Under the pieces are notes generated by a model that saw only the letters and a list, made by a program, of their open reading frames with translations, searched no databases and was not told where the DNA came from. The position numbers and the translations under genes were made by a program. From Mariannaea sp. PMI_226 (Eukaryota > Ascomycota > Sordariomycetes > Hypocreales > Nectriaceae), in the NCBI GenBank assembly GCA_024336345.1, contig JANFOG010000013.1:248001-312000 (forward strand): a stretch of DNA of 64,000 nucleotides, given 5' to 3'. Below, in pieces: positions 35,413 to 46,235 of this stretch. Each line of letters starts with the position of its first letter. The first letter of the stretch is position 1.

Positions 35413-36124
35413 ATGGACCAGCACTCGCATCGCATAGATATGATGGACACGTCTACGCCAACCACTGACTCACAAATGCTATCCCAGCCTGTCGCACCTG
35501 GTAATTCGAACCACGTGGATCAACAGAATCGCTCCAAGCACCGCACGCTCCCAGGAATTCGGGCTTATCAAGGCCGGAGGCAGACCATTGAGGATTTACA
35601 GGGCGTTGTTCGCCTTTTAGAAGCCACCAATATCCCAGTCTGCGTTGTGGGAGGACAGCCAGGAGCAGTCTGATAATTGTCATTGCCTTCAAGAATACAG
35701 ACAGCTTCTTTCATCTTGTCAGTTGGGATGCAAATATCCCATTCCTAGTTACATGGTTATGCCAAAGGTCTCACGATGTTATGTGTTGTGTGTACTGACT
35801 CCTGTAAGTCTTCCAGCTCCACTGACCGATTCATTCCGACATTTGAATCCGACGTTCAATCTCAAAGAAACAGGATTCTTCTTTATCCTTATTCCATCAA
35901 CGCAGTGTTTCATCAAGCCTGAGCCGGAGTACTGTGAACTCAGCAAAAAGGATAAAATCCCGTACCCAAAAATGCCCCAGTTTGCTCGGTCCTTACTAGT
36001 TAGGGGAATGGGGGCAGACTTGGAGGACTTTATCGACGGCATGGATCTAGATGAGGCTTGGGGGGAACAGAATATCGAGGGAACTCTTGCTATTTTGCAA
36101 AATGAGAATATTGCGAGAGATTGA
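35413..36124 (+). pseudogene. Decayed gene, fragments of a fungal nucleotidyltransferase-like protein
   Basis: Two coding-like pieces lie in different frames. The first (from ATG 35413) encodes a disordered head and then QTIEDLQGVVRLLEATNIPV and CVVG, ending in stops at 35671-35676. The second, about 35810-36124, encodes NLKETGFFFILIPSTQ, then KIPYPKMPQFARSLLVRGMG, then DLEDFIDGMDLDEAWGEQNI. Both pieces and their order resemble widespread fungal hypothetical proteins whose middle block (an LNYY/DLEICVP-like strand pair) would be expected between them. Only about 150 bases separate the pieces and I cannot find that block, so an internal deletion plus frameshift is the simplest reading. An unusual intron is the alternative. 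The family resemblance is from memory and therefore moderate. Confidence 0.4.
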
Positions 36125-36225
36125 GCTCGTTAGGAAGTGCGAGAGTTTAGCCGCCAAAAAACGATTTGCTGAGGTAGACAAGAAGAAGGACAGCACCCTT
36201 TTCCCCTGCATAGCTGCCTTGGGTA

Positions 36226-36254
36226 AGTAGGTAGGTAGGTAGGCAGGTAGATAG
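36226..36254. repeat. (GTAG)n tetranucleotide repeat
   Basis: Six or more GTAG units, one with an AGGC variant, lie between the decayed gene and the aspartic protease stop codon. Confidence 0.85.
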
Positions 36255-36414
36255 CTGGGCACTTATGGCCGACATCGACAGATCATTGGAAATTATTCGA
36301 TTTTGTTTTATATTGCCTATCTTGCAGGGTCTACTTAATCACCTATGACCATCATCGTGATCTCATACCTAGCTACACACAAGCCGCCACGATACTTACT
36401 CGATAACATCCGAT

Positions 36415-37911
36415 TCAATCTCGTGCATAAAAGCGCATCTCGGCAGCCCCAACGTCGAAAACCGCGAGGACATTCTGCAGGAAGACGTCTCCAAGTATGT
36501 ACGGCCCAGTCTCGCCACTTGTAATCCCACAAGCACAGTACCCTGTAAGCGGATCAACCAAGTTCTGGATTATCAAGTCGGTTGGGTTGATCCAAAACTT
36601 GACACCCGATATTATAATTGCAAAGGGTGGCGCTATAGCGTCGCAAGGTACGAAATACGCCCCCCATTGGTACAAGTACTGTGCGTTGGGTTCGAATGCT
36701 GTTGCGATGGTCTCGATCAAGGCTGACCGCAACTGTTAATATCATAGCTACAACGCGGGGCGGTTTTGAACTCACGAGGTGGTAGATGAATCATAGTGGT
36801 CCCCGTGTCAACAATGTATGGGTACTTGGTCGTGTCAATTCTTTCTCCCCATACCACACCGTCTGGTATAATTGTATAGTAGGAATATTCCCAAGCCGTC
36901 TCGTCTTTGTTGGCCAGGTTCGCCTGCCAAACTCTTAGTAACTATTATCTTCCATAGAGCAGAGAAGTTAGATAAAGAGCAACTTACTATGACAAGATCT
37001 GTGGTTGCCTTGCAGTTGCGATCATATGAGATGGGCGGCACACCTCCCCAAGCCAGGATCCCATCACTCGAGTTCCTCATGATCGCCACACTGAATAGTG
37101 GATTGATACTTCCCTGAGAAATGGCGTTTGCCATGAATGGTGTGTAAGGGATAGCAGTCCAAGGCTTTTCCTCACCCACTGACCCATAGTAGGCATTTGT
37201 GAGAGACTTGTATGCGAGGCCGAGAATACCGACCGTGACGTTGTTACCGTGCCAGTAGGTTTTATTGGCGAGACCGACCTGCTGCCCGTGTACAGAGAGA
37301 CCGCCACATGCGATATCTGATCTCCCCATGGGTCCAGACACCTCCTCTCCAGATCCGTAGGAAATATGGAAGTGCACATCCCCTATGTCGCCTCCCCCGA
37401 AATCCTTGATGTAGGGTTTTCCGAACGCGCATGCTTCCTGAGGGTGATGATGTCCCATCATATCCTCGCACTTGAACTTCGAATGTACAGCCCATGTATC
37501 GGAGCTCCCAGTGTCAAAAATGAGCCATCCAGGTGTTTCGTCCCATCTGCACTGAATCGCATACTGTGTCGAATAATCCCCCACGGAGGAGATATTCTGA
37601 GATTTGCCTGGAGAGCTGTGACCAACTCGCTGAAGCACCGAGACGCCTGGGTACGCGCCAGCTTTAGGGTTGCCCTTGAGGTTCTTGAGTCGTGAGAAGC
37701 GAGGGGTAGGGCGGTCAGGAGTCGCATCTGTGACCACCTCGGCTCGTTCAAAGGTGATTCCGTTCATTGGCATGGAGAGATCCCAATCTGCATGGCAAAT
37801 TTCAGCGCCAGGTAGAGCCGGAACTGGGAGGAGCACGAGTGCTAAGATGAAGGTTAGACTGCTAAGGAGAGTCATGGTTGAAGAGATGAACAATGTAGAG
37901 AATGTTTGCAC
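36415..37911 (-). CDS. Secreted pepsin-like aspartic protease (family A1)
   Basis: Three exons on the minus strand: 37911-36988, 36923-36776 and 36722-36415; 459 residues from ATG 37911. An internal ATG at 37875 would give a 447-residue protein starting MTLLSSLTFILALVLLPVPA, a textbook signal peptide, and is the more likely start. Both A1 catalytic motifs are present: IFDTGSSDTW with Asp133 and VDTGTTMIHLPP with Asp347 (459-residue numbering). Between them are a GILGLAYKSL-type flap-side segment and several N-glycosylation sequons (for example NNVT and MRNSSDG). The last intron acceptor was chosen because it alone restores frame into the AFEPNAQYLYQWGAYF run. No C-terminal GPI signal or membrane segment follows, so the enzyme is probably soluble and extracellular or vacuolar. 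Confidence 0.9.
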
Positions 37912-39992
37912 TGTGATCGGGTGTTTGGGATAGAAACAAGAACCCTATCTGGCAGGAAACTCGCAGCTCGACACAGAATAAACACGTTCAAGGAGTTTGA
38001 GAGGAACCGAATGAGCACTTCAAAGTGACCTTGCTTCTTTGGCGGGGAGATGAATTAGAGGGCCACTGTGTGCCAGCTGGCTGCCAGTTGGAGCAAATCT
38101 GGCCACCCAACGTCATAGCACAGAGTCCCAAGAAGGACACGGTGGGAGGAAAAAGTAGGGGAGAGAATTTTGGCCGAGATGTGAGATTCAAGAGGATGCT
38201 TCCATGATAATAATAATAATCGATTAGGTCGCAACGCTGTAGCATTTCCCGAGTTTGTGTATCTTGAGCCCACAAGAGCATCTTACACTCGCGCCAGGAG
38301 AGCCAGGAAATTTCACGAAGAGGTTTCACAGCTCTCAACGAGCCACTTCTGCTTTCTTGAGATAGTTACCAGTGCAAGGTGGGGGGAATAATAGGCGACT
38401 TAACTCCAAGATTGTCTTTTGGGCGTTCGTAGCTTAGGTATGGAGAGTCGACTGACACCAAAAGCGCTTATAGCACAACCCATTGCCATACATCAAAACG
38501 GGCCGTTGTTACGTGTGTCAACTTGGCATTCGAGTTACGTTGAGCACACGTGTATCAACTTGAACCCCCCAAAACGTATTTGCGTCAACTGCTTGCTCAT
38601 GAATAAACTGTACAAATAGCAGTACAGAATATGCATCAGGTCACAAGAACTTGGAATTTGTATGTCCATCCCTCGTGGCCTGGGACATATTATTTTAATA
38701 ATTGCTGTACGCATTTACCCAGAATATGGTAAGTCCCCAAGAGCAGCTTTCGACATGTCAGTAACTAGATGACTCTACCTCAAACAAGTGCTCCTGTCTA
38801 TAGACTTAGATATAAAATCAGTCTTGGTATCGGAGACTGCGAAGGGTATGTTTTGCCTCTGAAGGAAGCCTGCCCCTCTCGCCACTGCGCATGACAATGC
38901 ACTACTACAATATGATGGCACGCCAAGGTAGTTAAAATTGTAACACCTCTGACCATAGATATCCTTCAGCGAGAATCAGTCTACTACGGTTAACGGTTCC
39001 CGATGGGAAAGGGGACCAAACAACTGCCGTTGCCACCGGTCGACAGCCCTCCACTGCCCAAAGATTTTTCTATCAATCCCACAGCCATCAACTTACAAGG
39101 GCAAACAGGGTTCCCCGTATGTGGCTACTATCACTCAAAAGCGGCCTAGACCATCCCAGCCTCCTATGAACGACAGCAGTAGCGGGCAAGTACGAGAGAA
39201 GAAAAAACGAGGATAAGCCGGAGATTGCGAAGCCCCGAGGGGGAGGGGGGAACGTGGAGCGGCCATCGCCCACAGATCGGCAGACCAGGGGGGAGGCAAC
39301 GGCAGCCGAGTATCGCGACGGTGCGGGCCGCTGTGGATCGCGGTCCTTGTCAACGAGAGCTTCAAGATGCGGGGTTGCGTATGAAGTGATGATGAAAATG
39401 AAGCACTGAATGTGTTTGGTATGGTGAAAAGAAGGGGAATTTCTGCATCTAGTCCTTTGTCAGAGACGGGGCTCCAAAAGTGCCTTGATTGTTTTTCATA
39501 AGAGCGCCAAACTCTTGGCTACCGACTGGGTGTGAGATATCAGGGCCGAGACTAAAGGAAAGGGTGCGAGCGCAGTAGGTAGGCAACCAGATAATCGATC
39601 AGAGAACCTCTCCATTTGTACGTACTCCGTTGCTAGATCCGTGGCCGTGTCTTACCTTACCCTCCCTTGCTCAACCTGGATTGATGGCTGCAGGTGGCGT
39701 CTACCTACATGAACGTGATGTCTCTATCAAAGGCGGGAGAGGACGCCGCTTGTACGACTGGTACGTACCCCGCTGTGCATATATGGTAGGGTAAGGTGGT
39801 TCATTATCTATGTCTTACATGCTGCACACCCAAATCAGCGCTCCCCCTCACTTCACGTCCATTCCCTCGTAAACCTCCCAGCATCGCCAAGTTCCATTCG
39901 ATCTCAGTATCACCCCGTGATCTCCTCGCCGTATCTAATATACCACGTCTCTTGATATTTCGGAGCAAAAGGAAAAGGCCCCGTCTGCAAAA
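37912..39992. other. Divergent intergenic region, protease to aldehyde dehydrogenase
   Basis: About 2.1 kb between two divergent starts. No credible coding frame is present. An ATAATAATAATAAT run sits at 38207-38221. Both promoters should lie here, and no shared regulatory motif stood out. Confidence 0.5.
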
Positions 39993-41747
39993 ATGAAGAC
40001 TTACGGTCTCTGGGTAGGTGGAAGGGAAATACCAGGCCATGGACTATGGTAAGGTCTTCTCATTCTTCCGATCGCATAATGTGATCACCAAAAAACCTGA
40101 TTTTGCTCCATTCATACCTTTGACTGCCCCAGAAAACCACTGACACTAACTTCCAGCATGCAAATCGACGACCCGTCAGTTGGTGAGCCCTTCGCCGAGT
40201 AAGTAGAAACATATCCATCTGTGTCTCACACATTTCACATTTCATCTGCACGCCCTTTCCTATCAGAACTAACCCCTCCCTCATGTCGCCTCAGATGCCA
40301 AAGTGCTTCTGAAGCCGATGTCATAGCCGCTGTAAAGATCGCGCAGGACACATTCGAGTCTGGTGTCTGGTCCAAGAAGTCTCGCCATGACCGGGCCACG
40401 GTCCTGGACAAGGCCGCTGAGCTCCTCACCTCCAATCTCCCCGATCTCATCGCGCTCGAGGTTCGGCAGACGGGGCGCGTCATTCGGGAAATGCAGGCCC
40501 AAGTCCCCTCCCTGGTCCGCTGGTTCAAGTACTACGCCTCCCTGCTCCGAACTGAGGAGCGCCCAGTGCTACCGACGTCCGGGAAGCTGCACAACTGGGT
40601 AGATCGGAAACCACTCGGGGTTGTGGTGCAGATCACGCCATTCAACCACCCTCTGCTGATCGCAGTGAAGAAGCTTGCCCCTGCCTTGGCCGCTGGGAAT
40701 TGCGTGTTGCTGAAGCCCAGCGAGCACACACCCTTGACCAGTCTACTGCTCGGTCCTATTCTCCAGGAGGCAGGGCTTCCGCCTGGGGTCTTCAATGTCC
40801 TCCCTGGCCTCGGTACTACTACAGGGAAATATCTTGTCAGTCACCCTTTGATTCGAAAGGTCGACATTACAGGTGGCACGGCCGCCGGGAAAGCCATTGG
40901 CTCCATTGTCGGTGGCAATCTTGCTCGCTATACCGCTGAGTTGGGAGGCAAAGCACCCTCAATCGTGTTCAAAGACGCAGACCTAGATGCCGCCGTTAAT
41001 GGAATTGCCTTTGGAGCCTTCATTGCAAGTGGACAAACGTGCATCGCAGCTACCAGAATCATTGTTGAGAACTCCATCCTACCAGAGCTAAGGCAGAAGC
41101 TTCGCGAGAAGGCGCTGTCAATAACCAGAAGAATGGGATCACCGACAAACCCGCAATCTTCCATGGGTCCGTTGGTATGCCTTCGCCAACTCATCCATGT
41201 AGAGAAACTCGTGGATGATGCCGTCTCAAGTGGATGCGTGAGGGTCGTTTGTGGAGGCGAGTGTCTCATTGGCAGATCCCAGTTAGACGGTACGAACTTC
41301 TCCAAGGGTTGGTGGTATCCTCCTACAGTATTGGAACCTACATCACCCTCCAGTTATTTAGAAACCGACATCTGGCGCGAGGAAGCCTTTGGGCCTGTGG
41401 TCATGCTGGTAGACTTCCAGACAGAGGCGGAGGCGATCAAACTCGCCAACGACAGCGATTTCGGATTAGGGGCAGCCATCTGGACCAAGGACCTGAGCCG
41501 GGCGTTCCGGGTGTCAGAAGAGGTGGATTCCGGTATTGTTTGGGTCAATACCCATCACCGAAATGACCCCAGCAGCCCATGGGGAGGGACCAAAAGCGGA
41601 AGCGGTGTTGGCAGCGAGAATGGCGTCGACGCCTACCATGCCTACACAACTATGAAGAGCACCATTATTAATTATTCGTCAAGCGAGGAGACTTTGTCGA
41701 ATGATGACTGGTTTCGAGAAGGTGGAGAACAAGTGCGATATGGTTAA
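39993..41747 (+). CDS. Aldehyde dehydrogenase (NAD(P)-dependent superfamily)
   Basis: Three exons: 39993-40048, 40157-40198 and 40295-41747; 516 residues. Exon 2 is only 42 nt, but the joined product MKTYGLWVGGREIPGHGL...DDPSVGEPFAECQSAS matches the usual ALDH N-terminus. Active-site features are intact: Asn150 in PFNHP, Glu248 in AELGGK, and nucleophile Cys282 in SGQTCIAATR. The cofactor strand has LKPSEHTPLTS and the C-terminal arm has EEAFGPVVMLVDF. The enzyme oxidises an aldehyde to its acid with NAD(P)+. Substrate cannot be read from sequence; the protein is of the general, probably cytosolic class with no targeting signal. It stands alone, with no pathway neighbours. Confidence 0.93.
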
Positions 41748-43307
41748 AGTCGAGCGAGTTAGTAGTAAGCAATATTTGGATCTACAATGATTTGTATGAT
41801 TCGTATGTTGCTTGCTATCTCAATACTTTATCCTGTGTGCATGTACCCATTGGAGTGATTAGTTATCCGGAGACCAGAACAGGCACCTCAGTATCAACAG
41901 TGTCATAGAATCTCTCTTCAATCGTGGAACTAGAATGCAAAGTGTTTTCCCTTTCTTGTATATATCCACACGCAGAGAATTCGCCAGTCAGATCAGTTCA
42001 CTTTGCTTCGTGCTATGCGACGAACCTCTAGCAAGCAAATCCCATAAACGCAAGTAAGCAACACCCTTGGCAGTTATTCTCCAGCCTTTCGATTGCAACT
42101 TCTCCATGTCATCCCGTCACAGTAGTATATTGAGGATTACTTACATTGACTTTTACAAGTTTACTCCCTGTTTATCGCTGTTGCACAAATTACGAAGTGG
42201 TATAAGGTCGGTCACAGCCAATTCAATCTCGACTCTTGGGACGGTATGCGAACAAGACAATTCTTCTGAGTTAACCATGTCATCCAGAATCACTATTCTT
42301 CTTCGCTCTTCTTCGTATTCTCTTACATTCCTTTTCATGCTTATAGACTCCAGCAGGAAATTGGACATTATGATAACCATAGTCGATTCAGAAACGGCAA
42401 GTTCGATGGTACCTGTGCCGAGCATCCCATTTGTTGCAAGGGCAATCTCAGTTCATTCATTACTTGCGTTGCTTCCACTTCGGTAGTATTAGTGCCACGT
42501 CCAGTATTTATGTGGCAAGAAGCTCCGTGCAATTTTGCATACGGGGCCAGAAAGCAGCGAGAGGACGACGTTTCAGCACACACCAGCCAAGCTCGCAGAG
42601 CAAGGTGCCTCTATCGAAGTGGCGATTAAAATTTGAAGAGGATATCATCTCAAAGTCGAGAGAATGGCATTGCTGATATTAGCCAGCCGTCCCGAAGAAG
42701 AATGGGGTTGGCACTGGATCAAGCCCAAAATTTCCAAAATATCATTTGATGAATGCCTCTCTCTCTCTAGTGTCTCGCCTCGGGTGCTTCGGCCCCATTA
42801 GAACCGGTCGGGTGCTTCACAGCAACAGGAATACGAAAGGAGTGAGCGTTCAAAGTGAACTGGCGTTTCAGTTTGACAGTAAGCTTGCTTTTCTTTGGTG
42901 TTCTGTTGGTTTCACTCGTCCAAGGTGTCAGCTCCAATAATCCAGAATCTCAAATGCAAACATCCTCCTCATCAGCTTGCAAATGTTCTTATATCCAAAT
43001 AAGATCCCATCATTTGCAATCTCCTTCTCCCTCTTCCTCAATGTCATGAGCGCGTATCATAGTTGTCGTAAACACAACGAGTAATTTCCAAACACGCCGA
43101 AAACCCAGCACGCTAATATCGCCCAGACATGCCATGAAACCCGCTGGCTCTGTACATCTCCAAAACAAAAAGAAACGATATAAAAAAAAAACTGAGCCCC
43201 AAAACGCCTTCAAATATCCGCCTAAAGGGTAGTTTGACTCCTTGTAGCATAAATCAACCTGCTGACCCGCATCATCTATCAATCAAGGAGGAAAGCCCCG
43301 CCGCTTT
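41748..43307. other. Intergenic between convergent genes
   Basis: The 1.56 kb between the aldehyde dehydrogenase stop and the stop of the Cys-rich gene shows no supported gene. Frames of up to 139 codons at 42067-42486 lack domain content. Confidence 0.5.
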
Positions 43308-43622
43308 CTATGTCCTTTGCTTCTTTCGCTCGCTGCTCAGGATCTCTTGTTCTTCGGCAGCATCCCGCTTGATGCCTTGAGCGTGTATGCCATCATCTGG
43401 AGGCTCGTCTTCTTCGAGGTCACCGATACCTTCATCCTCTTCGGAGCATGTCTGACACTCTTGGTCAAACCCGTGTTCCTCCACCAAGACGCCACGAGAG
43501 CATTCCCCAAAGCAACCATTGTTCTTCGCTTCAAGACAGGAGAGTTCTTGCGATAGTTCGGTCCAGGTTTGCGCCTCGCCGCAGCGAGTGCATTCCCCTG
43601 AGAAAATGACCATGCGACACAT
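43308..43622 (-). CDS. Small Cys-rich fungal protein with zinc-ribbon-like motifs
   Basis: Single exon, 104 residues from ATG 43622. Cysteines are arranged as paired knuckles: C11-x2-C14, C37-x3-C41 and C56-x2-C59, with additional C2, C29 and H50. The core reads MCRMVIFSGECTRCGEAQTW, then ELSCLEAKNNGCFGECSRGV, then EEHGFDQECQTCSEE. The tail is acidic and then basic (ERKKQRT). The pattern looks like a structural zinc ribbon. I recall similar short proteins in many sordariomycetes without an assigned function. There is no signal peptide, so the cysteines more likely bind metal than form disulfides. A spliced upstream exon cannot be excluded, but MCRMV appears a natural start. Confidence 0.7.
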   Translation of the reverse strand: MCRMVIFSGECTRCGEAQTWTELSQELSCLEAKNNGCFGECSRGVLVEEHGFDQECQTCSEEDEGIGDLEEDEPPDDGIHAQGIKRDAAEEQEILSSERKKQRT

Positions 43623-44819
43623 GGCCAATGAAGTTGTGGCCGGTCCGGCCCGCGGGTGTAACGATGGTTGGTTGAAATGCTAGAACACTCGAGGTTGGAA
43701 ATGTGGTGGTAAAAGTGTAAAATCAGGGACGAGATGGGGAGTGTTGAGGCCTGGAAGAATGAGCACTGGTCCAAAACGAGCAGCTGGTTTTGGTCTTCAA
43801 TATTGAGAACCATGAAACAAGGACGACGAACCTGTGCCGTGCTCAACTGAAACTGGCGCAAATTATCCGTTATGCGCAGGTTGTGGAATAAATTGAAACA
43901 GTGTTGAGTTCGTGTAGTAATGAGAAGGAATGCCGCAAGCCGACAATGAATCAATCAATTTTTTTTCGTGTAGATGGAGGGGTGTTTATGGTCTCTATTC
44001 AGGACCAGCGGCCAGAGTGTAAGCGACAAGATGGAGAAGTTGTATGAGGAGAAGTGAAGGAGCTTTGACGAGGTAGTGGAGAGATGGATGGTGTTGAAGG
44101 CGATAGCCGGCGAAACGGCCAGCGAATAGCAGTTGGCAGCCCGGTGGAAGAAAATGAATTGCTTGCTTTTGGGAACAAGCCAGATCCCTGTCTGGCCAAA
44201 AGATTTCGCGTGCGACTGGCCTGCTGCAACCTATCGGCCCACGAATGAACACGACGACGTTCTTCACTAGAGTCCGGTTCTATCACCTGTCATATTTTGG
44301 GGGTGGTCCGGGCGGAGGTGGAGAGCCCGCCAGTCTGCGGAAGTGGGCTTTCTATCCTATGAACTTGGGTGAGATTGACGATGGTGCGTAGACGAAATGG
44401 TTGGTCGAGTGAAGAAAAGAGGAGGGGGGTGATGAAAGCACTGCCGGCCGTGGACTGGTCCAGGTCTTGCCAGCGACGAGCTGCTGCTGTGCACCCAGAG
44501 TAGAAGCGGCAGATCGGTCCTCGGCAGTGAATCGCAAGATGGTACTAATACTGTGGTGGGTGCACTCTGCCATGCACGGGGGAAATGAACGGGTTGAGCT
44601 GACCAGACCCTTCTCCAATGCAAGAAGGCCCCGTAAATGCTGCAGTACGGTCCCGGTTTAGGAAATGGATGAACGACCAGGTTGTCAAAGGTCTGAGGAA
44701 TTTGAAGCAGACAAGTAATTTAGGACGCTGCTGCCGAACTGATGGATGGATGGATGACGACGATTGACGATGGGTAGAAATGGAGAAGCTGCATAAAATG
44801 TCCGGCCGTACAATAATTT

Positions 44820-46235
44820 CTACGGCAGCACCTTTCCCTAAGGTAGGTAAAGCAGGCAGAGGATGGTCGATAGGTGGTCGATGGGGGTGTGTGCTTTTTG
44901 TACGGGCCCTGGGAGTGGTTACATAGTGAGATGGGCAGAGAGAATGAGATTAGGTTGGCCTTAAGTAAGGTAGGTACCTTCTTCAAGAGAGCTAAAGGTA
45001 GAGAGGTAGAGGTAGCTCTTAAGCGATGGCAGCTGAATTGCCTGATGTGGAATGGCAGCATACGGCAGGAATGATGGAGGAGGAGGAGGAGAAGATGTCC
45101 ATATTACATAGGCGGAAGGATGCTTTTCTCGATGCCTCAGTGCAAAGAAGTTCGAGGCAATCGGGAAGGAGTGCAAAGGGTCAAAGGGCAAAATGAACGA
45201 GGAGTGGTAGCATGGGTGCATGGGTACCGATTACAAGCAGAACACACAAGGACGTACAGATTACGGGTAGCAGAAACACAAGCATACTGTGCATAGTATG
45301 CGGGAGGGGGAGGCGAAGACCAAAAAACGGCTCTGGAAGGGAGGAGGAAAAAGAGAAAAGAGAGAACGGCGCCAGGCCGGCAGCCGCTCCCCGCGAATCG
45401 TGGTGTAAGGGTGGTCTCATATTAAAATGCCCACTTTCCCACGCCTCAACCATGCACAAGACAACCCTTGCGCTTTGTACTGCCTGGCCTTGGTTCCAAG
45501 TGGTGGCCACAGTACCACTACCTCTGCACCTCCATGGATTGTGACGACTAAGTACGGGGAGGTATATTGATTAGTACAGAACGGAATACTGCTACCGAAC
45601 ATTCAGAGGGAGGCAAATCTGACTGCATCCTTCTCTGTAAGTAGTTACCAGCCCAGGTGCACACACAACACACAGTTGGTCGACAAGGTACCCAACAAAG
45701 GTTGGTTCGTGGCGAATATGGTAATCACCAAAATTTATACTACTGAGGAGGAGCCTCGTAAGCCCAGCCAAACAAAATGTACGGATGGTTTTTTTTTTTC
45801 TCTTTTATTTTTTCTCGTGGTTTATCAGACGTTCGCCCTCAGTGCCTAATCAGGGCACCAGCTGGATTGTAGCTAATTAATATGCGCGGTAGGCTCCGTC
45901 GAGGCCCGTGTCTCGACGTCCAGAAAGTCCAGAATTAGTACATATCATCAACTATTCGTCGCTCTCACTTGCATATCCACCCACTGCAAAGTGGTTACTG
46001 CCCAGGTCAGTAGGCATGTACACAGTAAAGAGGTGCCCAAGGTAGCTACCGAGGTATGCAGGTATGTACCTACCCCAGCAGTCCCTGAACGTAGTAGGTT
46101 CAATACAACTGTCTCTCCCCGCGCGTAGGGAGGCCCACTGCCTTCCCCCGTTAAGTTAGTAGCCCCGGCGACATTACACAGCTGAATAGGTACTACATAG
46201 TAGGTACAGCGTTGTAGGTAACGTACCCTGCTGGA
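44820..46235. repeat. Cluster of TAGGTA/GGTACC/TACCTA motifs
   Basis: AGGTAGGTA, GGTACC, TACCTACC and TAGTAGGTAC variants recur on both strands around 44839, 44967, 45003 and 46025-46080, and most densely at 46185-46235. Such motifs are common in promoters and intergenic DNA of filamentous ascomycetes, with unknown function. Confidence 0.5.

Noticed and set aside
36693..36705. GGTTCGAA-like tRNA T-loop sequence
   Set aside because: It lies inside the aspartic protease coding region and lacks matching acceptor and anticodon arms. I found no complete tRNA anywhere in the window.
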